A stretch of DNA of 64,000 nucleotides from Polaribacter sp. WD7. GTDB lineage: Bacteria; Bacteroidota; Bacteroidia; Flavobacteriales; Flavobacteriaceae. Both the position numbers and the translations under genes were made by a program. Positions 59,034-64,000 of this stretch are shown here, in pieces. The stretch covers positions 1 through 64,000 of the forward strand of contig NZ_QPEJ01000016.1 of the NCBI RefSeq assembly GCF_003335085.1, written 5' to 3'. The notes beneath the pieces are model-generated. The model was not told the origin of the DNA and did no database searches. It was given only the letters and a program-made list of their open reading frames with translations. Every line of letters starts with the position of its first letter. Position 1 is the stretch's first letter.

Positions 59034-60191
59034 ATGATAAAGAAATCGTTCGTACTAATATTTGCCTTTTTTTACTTTTGCGGATTTTCTCAAAAAATTA
59101 TTACTAAAAAATTAGAATCTGACATCCTAGAAACTACTAGAAATCTTAAAATTTATTTGCCTCAAGGATATGAAAAAGATAGTACTAAAAATTATCCGTT
59201 AGCAGTAGTTTTTGATGCTGAATATTTATTTGACACTTACGTAGGCAACTCTGTGTTATTTGCAAACAAAGACAAAGCACCCAAGCAAATTGTAGTAGGT
59301 ATTTCTATGAAAGATTCTAGAAAAAAGGATACCTATTTTAATATTAATAATGGTAGCTTAACCACAGACAACACTTCTTTTTATCAATTTATAAGAGATG
59401 AAGTTATTTTTTATATGGAAAGTACATACAGAACTTCTCCGTTTATTTCTTTAATTGGCGAGGGTACTTCTGCAAACTTAATTACTCATTATTTAAAAGA
59501 ATCTCAACCATTTATCAATTCTTACATCTGTATTAACCCTACTTTTTCTGATTTTGTGGGGCAGCAATTTCAAACCTATAATTTTGGTAAATTTCTAAGA
59601 GAGGATAATACTTTTTATCTCTACATTAACAATTCGACTTCTTTTTCATCAAAAAAACAAACTAAAATTGGTGAATTACAAAAAGGGCTTTCTTCCTTAA
59701 AAATGAAAAATTTTAACGTGATTAATGATACTATAAGAACAGTAAGTAGCATTTCTGCAATGAGTGAAGCTATACCTAGAGCCATGACCAAAATTTTTGA
59801 GATTTACTCAGCAATTTCTAAAGAAGAGTTTGAAAAAAACGTAAAAGACCTCTCTCCTGTTGATGCTATTGCTTATTTAGAAAATAAATATCTAGAAATA
59901 GAATTTCTTTTTGGTAGTAATTTAGGTATTAGAGAACAAGATATTTATGCGATTGAAAAAATAGTAATTGAAAAAGAAAATGGAGACCAGTTGCGTGAAT
60001 TTGGTAAAATGATACTAAAGTTATTTCCTTCTTCTCCTCTGGGAGATTATTATATTGGCCGTTATTATGAAAGTGGAAAAATGTACAAAAAAGCATTAAA
60101 GTATTACAAAATAGGGTACGGAAAAATGGATCCTTCAGACAAAAATGCTGATGCTTTTTATGAAAATATTTTACGTTTAGGAGGTCAGTAA
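59034..60191 (+). CDS. Degenerate esterase-like (alpha/beta hydrolase) secreted protein with TPR-like tail
   Basis: 385 residues with a signal peptide (MIKKSFVLIFAFFYFCGFSQ). Residues about 25-270 follow the esterase D/enterochelin-esterase fold: RNLKIYLPQGYEKDSTKNYP, VVFDAEYLF, QIVVGISM, YRTSPFISLIGEGTSANL. The nucleophile elbow GxSxG reads GEGTS, so the catalytic serine position holds glycine and the enzyme may be inactive or use another residue. The C-terminus (about 310-385) has a TPR-like pair (GDYYIGRYYESGKMYKKALKYY). Transcribed alone, divergent from menB. Substrate or partner unknown. Confidence 0.75.
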   Translation: MIKKSFVLIFAFFYFCGFSQKIITKKLESDILETTRNLKIYLPQGYEKDSTKNYPLAVVFDAEYLFDTYVGNSVLFANKDKAPKQIVVGISMKDSRKKDTYFNINNGSLTTDNTSFYQFIRDEVIFYMESTYRTSPFISLIGEGTSANLITHYLKESQPFINSYICINPTFSDFVGQQFQTYNFGKFLREDNTFYLYINNSTSFSSKKQTKIGELQKGLSSLKMKNFNVINDTIRTVSSISAMSEAIPRAMTKIFEIYSAISKEEFEKNVKDLSPVDAIAYLENKYLEIEFLFGSNLGIREQDIYAIEKIVIEKENGDQLREFGKMILKLFPSSPLGDYYIGRYYESGKMYKKALKYYKIGYGKMDPSDKNADAFYENILRLGGQ

Positions 60192-60211
60192 TTTTAGTGA
60201 TAAATGATCTA

Positions 60212-60634
60212 TTATTTTACCAATTCTATTCTGTCTTCTTTTAAAACAATCAATTTTTGACGATATAAATTACCTACTGCTTTTTTAAAAGCTTTTTTAC
60301 TCATTTTTAAATGAAACTTTATAGATTCTGGAGAACTCTTATCTGTTAACAACAAGAAGCCCTCTCTACTATCTCTAAGTTTATTTAGTATTTTATCTAC
60401 ATCTATATCAATTACATTTCTAAAACCTTGTGGTCTTAAGGCAACGTCTATTTTACCGTCTTCTCTAATATTTTTAATGTAACCATCAACTTCCATATCA
60501 ATTTCTAAATCTTCAAAAACTTCGTTTCTATACAACAAACCTTCAAATTCTTCATCTATTGAAACCACATAGCCTAAAGCGGTTTCGGTTTCAATAATCA
60601 ACGCTACTTTATCTCCTATCTGTAAATCCATCAA
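60212..60634 (-). CDS. Short CvfB-like S1/winged-helix RNA-binding protein
   Basis: 140 residues: an S1 domain (about 5-70: IGDKVALIIETETALGYVV, GLLYRNEVF, VDGYIKNIREDGKIDVAL) and a winged helix at about 85-140 (FLLLTDKSSPESIKFHLKMS, KKAFKKAVGNLYRQKLI). It corresponds to the C-terminal half of CvfB, which usually has more S1 repeats, so this is a shortened form. The ATG overlaps the menD stop by 4 bases, so translation is coupled to menD. A role in translation or RNA regulation is inferred. Confidence 0.8.
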   Translation of the reverse strand: MMDLQIGDKVALIIETETALGYVVSIDEEFEGLLYRNEVFEDLEIDMEVDGYIKNIREDGKIDVALRPQGFRNVIDIDVDKILNKLRDSREGFLLLTDKSSPESIKFHLKMSKKAFKKAVGNLYRQKLIVLKEDRIELVK

Positions 60635-62289
60635 TATATATATTTAAAGTACTTTTTTAAAATTTGGTCATTCTCAGAACTTGGGGTAAAAATCTCTAAA
60701 ATTTTAGGCTGTTCTGATTCTTGATAAAATGTTTGTAATTCTTGTTGTACGGTTTCTGTAGAGTATGCTTTTTGGTACTTAAAGCCATACATTTTACTCA
60801 AATGTTCTGCTGTTAGACAATGAGGAGTTTCAAAATATTTTGAAGCGTTTGTAGTTGCTGGTCCTGGAATGATTTTAAAAATTCCACCTCCTGAATTGTT
60901 AATCAAAATAATTCTAAAACTTTTAGGAATATTTGTGTTCCATAACGCATTAGAATCGTAAAAGAAACTCAAATCTCCAGTAATACAAATAGTCCTATTT
61001 TTATACACCACTGCTGCTCCTATAGCAGTTGATGTACTACCATCTATTCCGCTGGTACCTCTATTACAAAATACTTCTAATGTACTATTTATAGTAAACA
61101 GTTGCGCATACCTAATTACTGCACTATTACTAATTTGTAACTGACTATGGTTAGGAACGCTTTCTAAAACCTGTTCAAAAACTTTAAAATCAGAGTGTGT
61201 TATTTGTGCTAAATATTTAGCATGTTTTACTCTTCGCTCATCTCTTATAGCCAACCATTTGGGCTGGTATGAACTTTTTAATCTAGTTATTTTAGTATTA
61301 AAATTGGTAAAAAAATCGATTGGATTGGTTTGAATGAATTCTGACAAACAAAAAAACGTATTGGTTGCTTTTCGTTCATCAACATTCCAATGATGTTTTG
61401 GGGCATAATTTCTTAAAAACTTTTTTACTCTTTTAGAAACTATCATTCCCCCAAAGGTGATTAAAACATCTGGTTGCAAAGCTTTAAAATCATCTTCATT
61501 CAAAGAAAAAATCAATTGATCTATAGAATTGATAGCTTTCTTATGATGCAAATTTGAAGTAGTTTCTGTAAAAATAAGTACAGAATCATCTTCAGCATAT
61601 AAATCTATTAATCTGTGTAATTGTTCATTAGGATAATTTACCCCAACCAATATCATCTTTTTATCGGATGCGCTCCAAATAGAAGCCAAATTATCATAGT
61701 CTATATTAGAATTGTCTAAAAAACTAGTAGAAATCTTAGGAAAATGATAACTTTTTAACTCTGATACTGTATCGTACAAAGGCTCGTCAAAAGGCACGTT
61801 TATATGTACAGGTCCTTTTTGTGAGGTTGCTGTTTGCAGTGCTTCACCTATTAATTGAGAATTTCTAGCAGTAAATTTAGTATTCTCTATTAGGTTTGCT
61901 GAACATAGGATATGATTGTTAAATACGTTTTCTTGACGAATGGTTTGTCCGTCACCTATATCTATCAAATGCTTTGGTCTGTCTGCAGAAATAACAACCA
62001 AAGGAATATTACTATAAAAAGCCTCTGCTACTGCAGGATAATAATTTAGTAATGCAGATCCAGAAGTACATAAAACCGTCACAGGCTTTTGTTTCTGTTG
62101 GGCAATACCCAAAGCAAAAAAAGCAGCACAACGCTCATCTACAACACTATATGTTTCAATGTTAGAATGATTAGAAAAACCTACTGTTAAAGGGGCATTT
62201 CTAGATCCAGGAGAGATGACAACAGTATCTATATCAAATTCATGACACGCAGAAATAACTAATTGTGCAAGTTCTTTTTTTGGAAACAT
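60631..62289 (-). CDS. menD: 2-succinyl-5-enolpyruvyl-6-hydroxy-3-cyclohexene-1-carboxylate synthase
   Basis: 552 residues, thiamine-diphosphate enzyme. N-terminal Pyr domain with VVISPGSRNAPLT and DERCAAFFALG (the conserved ThDP-activating Glu lies in VDERCAAF), LCTSGSALLNYYPAVAEA, and C-terminal PP domain with GTSGIDGSTSTAIG and the metal motif GDLSFFYDSNALWN ... NNSGGGIF. These are MenD-specific, separating it from acetolactate synthase. It commits isochorismate to menaquinone synthesis, the main respiratory quinone of this phylum. Confidence 0.96.
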   Translation of the reverse strand: MFPKKELAQLVISACHEFDIDTVVISPGSRNAPLTVGFSNHSNIETYSVVDERCAAFFALGIAQQKQKPVTVLCTSGSALLNYYPAVAEAFYSNIPLVVISADRPKHLIDIGDGQTIRQENVFNNHILCSANLIENTKFTARNSQLIGEALQTATSQKGPVHINVPFDEPLYDTVSELKSYHFPKISTSFLDNSNIDYDNLASIWSASDKKMILVGVNYPNEQLHRLIDLYAEDDSVLIFTETTSNLHHKKAINSIDQLIFSLNEDDFKALQPDVLITFGGMIVSKRVKKFLRNYAPKHHWNVDERKATNTFFCLSEFIQTNPIDFFTNFNTKITRLKSSYQPKWLAIRDERRVKHAKYLAQITHSDFKVFEQVLESVPNHSQLQISNSAVIRYAQLFTINSTLEVFCNRGTSGIDGSTSTAIGAAVVYKNRTICITGDLSFFYDSNALWNTNIPKSFRIILINNSGGGIFKIIPGPATTNASKYFETPHCLTAEHLSKMYGFKYQKAYSTETVQQELQTFYQESEQPKILEIFTPSSENDQILKKYFKYIY

Positions 62290-62344
62290 TCTTATAGGTT
62301 AGAAAGTAACAAAGTTACAAACCAAAAAAGGTTTTATTTATAAA

Positions 62345-62384
62345 AAAATCAGAAAGTAGTGTGAATTCTCTACTTTCTGATTTT
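62345..62384 (-). terminator. Terminator after the transaldolase-like gene
   Basis: Perfect 15-bp arms AAAATCAGAAAGTAG / CTACTTTCTGATTTT with a 10-base loop, followed on the minus strand by a T run (A run at 62342-62348). It begins 22 bases after the stop codon. Confidence 0.88.
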
Positions 62385-62405
62385 GATATAGTTAACTAAA
62401 TTTGA

Positions 62406-63059
62406 TTAATTTCCTTTTTTATAATCTTCTAAAAACTTAGCCAAACCACTATCTGTTAAAGGGTGTTTTAACAAACCTTCAATAGCGCTTAAAGGTCCAG
62501 TCATAACATCAGAACCTAATTTTGCACAATTTACAACATGCATAGTATTACGCACTGAAGCTGCCAAAATTTGAGTTTCAAAACTATAATTATCGTATAC
62601 CGTTCTAATTTCGTCTATTAAGTTTAAACCATCTGTAGAAATATCATCTAAACGTCCTAAAAAAGGAGATACATAAGTTGCTCCTGCTTTTGCAGCCAAT
62701 AATGCTTGCCCTACAGAAAACACCAAAGTAACGTTTGTTTTAATTCCTTTAGAAGAGAAATATTTACACGCTTTTACTCCGTCTTTTATCATTGGTAATT
62801 TTACCACAATTTGAGGGTTTAAAGCAGCCAATGCTTCACCTTCTTTAACCATTCCATCAAAATCTGTAGAAATTACTTCTGCAGAAACATCGCCATCTAC
62901 CAACTCACAGATAGCTTTATAGTGGTTAATAATATTTTCTTGTCCTGTAATACCCTCTTTAGCCATTAAAGACGGGTTTGTAGTTACTCCGTCTAATACT
63001 CCTAAGGCTTGTGCTTCTTTGATTTGCTCTAAATTAGCTGTATCAATAAAAAATTTCAT
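62406..63059 (-). CDS. fsa: Fructose-6-phosphate aldolase / TalC-type transaldolase
   Basis: 217 residues, the compact class I aldolase of the FSA/TalC group, much shorter than classical Tal[30 protein letters not shown], Schiff-base lysine K87 in [30 protein letters not shown] and the C-terminal [16 protein letters not shown] are all present. It transfers dihydroxyacetone or cleaves fructose-6-phosphate in the pentose phosphate branch. Fsa and TalC activities cannot be told apart reliably by sequence; transaldolase is the likelier role in a genome of this kind. Confidence 0.92.
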   Translation of the reverse strand: MKFFIDTANLEQIKEAQALGVLDGVTTNPSLMAKEGITGQENIINHYKAICELVDGDVSAEVISTDFDGMVKEGEALAALNPQIVVKLPMIKDGVKACKYFSSKGIKTNVTLVFSVGQALLAAKAGATYVSPFLGRLDDISTDGLNLIDEIRTVYDNYSFETQILAASVRNTMHVVNCAKLGSDVMTGPLSAIEGLLKHPLTDSGLAKFLEDYKKGN

Positions 63060-63083
63060 ATGTATTTAAATTGTGTTGATTCC

Positions 63084-63212
63084 TTTTTTTTTGGGCGTTC
63101 GAGCGGGCTTTACATTGCAATCTTTTTTAATTTGTTTTCGATACAAATTTGCCTAAAAGCAAATTTACTCAAACAAAAATTAAAAAAGGATTTCCACTTC
63201 AATCCCTAACGC
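63084..63212 (-). repeat. Dispersed intergenic repeat, copy 2
   Basis: Read on the minus strand it opens with GCGTTAGGGATTGAA and ends with GAACGCCCAAAAAAAAA, the same boundary words as the copy at 53679-53783. The interior carries a smaller inverted repeat around GCAAATTTG / CAAATTTGC. It fills the gap between the transaldolase and SDR genes. Confidence 0.65.
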
Positions 63213-63281
63213 AAAGATAGTTACTCAAAAAGAAAGTTTAGACAATAAAGAAAACTATTTTTAGATCAATTATAAATAAAA

Positions 63282-64000
63282 TTACATCTTATAATGATTC
63301 ATTAATAGTTTTTCGTAAACCCTATCTGGCAAAACTCTTTTTAGTACTATTGAAAATTTTTGCATAAAATCTCCAACTTTGTAATGAATTTTTGGTTTTG
63401 TTACATTTATAATACTATAGACTGCCTTCGCCATCTCATCTGGGTGCATTCCAGAATCTACATGCGCATCCATTACATCTAAATTTAATTGATAATTTTC
63501 TTTATAAGCAGAATTTTCAAAAACAGGTGTGTGATATCTACCAGCTGCAATATTAGTTGCAAAATCTCCAGGTGCAATAGCAACAACCTGAATTCCAAAT
63601 TTTTTAACTTCCATACTTGTAGCCTCAGTAACCAACTCTAAAGCTCCTTTAGATGCAGAATACAATCCCCTATAAGGCAACCCCATATAAGCTGCAATAG
63701 AGGTTACATTTATAATAAAACCTGATTTTTGTTTACGCATTTGTGGTAAAACCATTTTCATGACATCTATAGCTCCAAAAAAATTGGTATTAAAAACAGC
63801 CTTCATTTCAACTGTCGGAGTATCTTCTACAGGACCTGTTATTCCCATACCAGCGTTGTTTACTAAAACATCTAATTTACCTTCTTTTGCTATAATAAAA
63901 TCAATGGCTTTTTCTATAGTAGCAATCTCTAAGACATTTAATGCAATTAGTTCAAAAGGGTAATTTTCTATATTTTTAGGGCTTCTACTGGTACCATATA
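63282..64000 (-). CDS. Short-chain dehydrogenase/reductase (N-terminus beyond window)
   Basis: The minus frame is open to the window edge; about 239 codons are seen. Reading upstream of the internal ATG at 63848 gives YGTSRSP, LIALNV and LDVLVNNAG, so that ATG is inside the Rossmann fold and is not the start. NNAG, the catalytic Tyr and Lys in GLYSASKGALEL, and PGDFATNI are classical SDR marks. The cofactor-binding TGxxxGIG motif lies outside the window, about 15-20 residues away. The substrate cannot be predicted. Basic C-terminal tail. Confidence 0.88.
   Translation of the reverse strand, partial: YGTSRSPKNIENYPFELIALNVLEIATIEKAIDFIIAKEGKLDVLVNNAGMGITGPVEDTPTVEMKAVFNTNFFGAIDVMKMVLPQMRKQKSGFIINVTSIAAYMGLPYRGLYSASKGALELVTEATSMEVKKFGIQVVAIAPGDFATNIAAGRYHTPVFENSAYKENYQLNLDVMDAHVDSGMHPDEMAKAVYSIINVTKPKIHYKVGDFMQKFSIVLKRVLPDRVYEKLLMNHYKM

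Noticed and set aside
63282..63848. Complete 188-residue SDR starting at 63848
   Set aside because: In-frame sequence upstream encodes the conserved LDVLVNNAG part of the fold, so the gene runs off the window.
1..64000. CRISPR arrays, insertion sequences, prophage or integrase genes
   Set aside because: No regularly spaced direct repeats, transposase-like frames or phage structural genes were seen. The tandem heptamers and intergenic palindromes are too small or too irregular.

Overview
The window is AT-rich chromosomal DNA from a member of the Bacteroidota, most likely a marine Flavobacteriaceae of the Polaribacter/Tenacibaculum kind. The evidence is type IX secretion (T9SS) sorting domains, lipoprotein signals, promoters of the TTTG-N19-TAnnTTTG type, a gyrase A with the flavobacterial Thr82/Asp86 pair, menaquinone genes and many thrombospondin type 3 (TSP3) repeats. 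No insertion sequence, phage or CRISPR array was seen.

Region 1 (1-8.5 kb, minus) is one giant open frame, at least 2,835 codons, for a secreted multidomain surface protein with arrays of Ca-binding TSP3 repeats; its C-terminus lies outside the window. Region 2 (9.0-11.9 kb) holds a KDPG aldolase/KDG kinase operon and a divergent LacI-family repressor. Two similar LacI-type operators lie between them. The repressor has no ATG, GTG, TTG or CTG start in the right place.

Region 3 (13.4-33.0 kb, minus) is a beta-glucan utilisation locus of the laminarin type. It encodes a GH2-like (clan GH-A) hydrolase fused to an outer-membrane beta-barrel, a glycan-binding lipoprotein, a GH16 lipoprotein, a GH149-type beta-1,3-glucan phosphorylase, a GH17 lipoprotein, a GH30 lipoprotein, a GPH-family sugar symporter and a signal-less GH17. 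A separately transcribed CBM/T9SS protein lies downstream and a propeller/Y_Y_Y/LuxR sensor-regulator upstream. There is no SusC/SusD pair. Inferred flow: GH16 and the barrel fusion cut glucan at the surface, GH17 and GH30 trim it in the periplasm or at the surface, the symporter imports oligomers, and cytosolic GH17 and GH149 yield glucose-1-phosphate. The two glucan transcription units share a 20-bp identical upstream box and tandem TGTATrGGT repeats; one such unit also lies just upstream of the regulator.

Region 4 (33.2-39.4 kb, plus) has two overlapping tiny membrane proteins, a second giant T9SS surface protein paralogous to the first, and a proline-rich single-span peptide. Region 5 (39.65-64 kb) is mostly housekeeping: tRNA-Arg, tRNA-Pro and tRNA-Ser, a PgpH-type HD phosphodiesterase, thiolase, NlpC/P60 hydrolase, TPR protein, gyrA, clpC, amidase, ftsY, DUF4295-rpmG-rpmB, cinA with two small membrane proteins, FAH protein, purU, menB, a degenerate esterase, S1/winged-helix protein, menD, transaldolase-like aldolase and a partial SDR. 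Dispersed non-coding repeats occupy several intergenic gaps.
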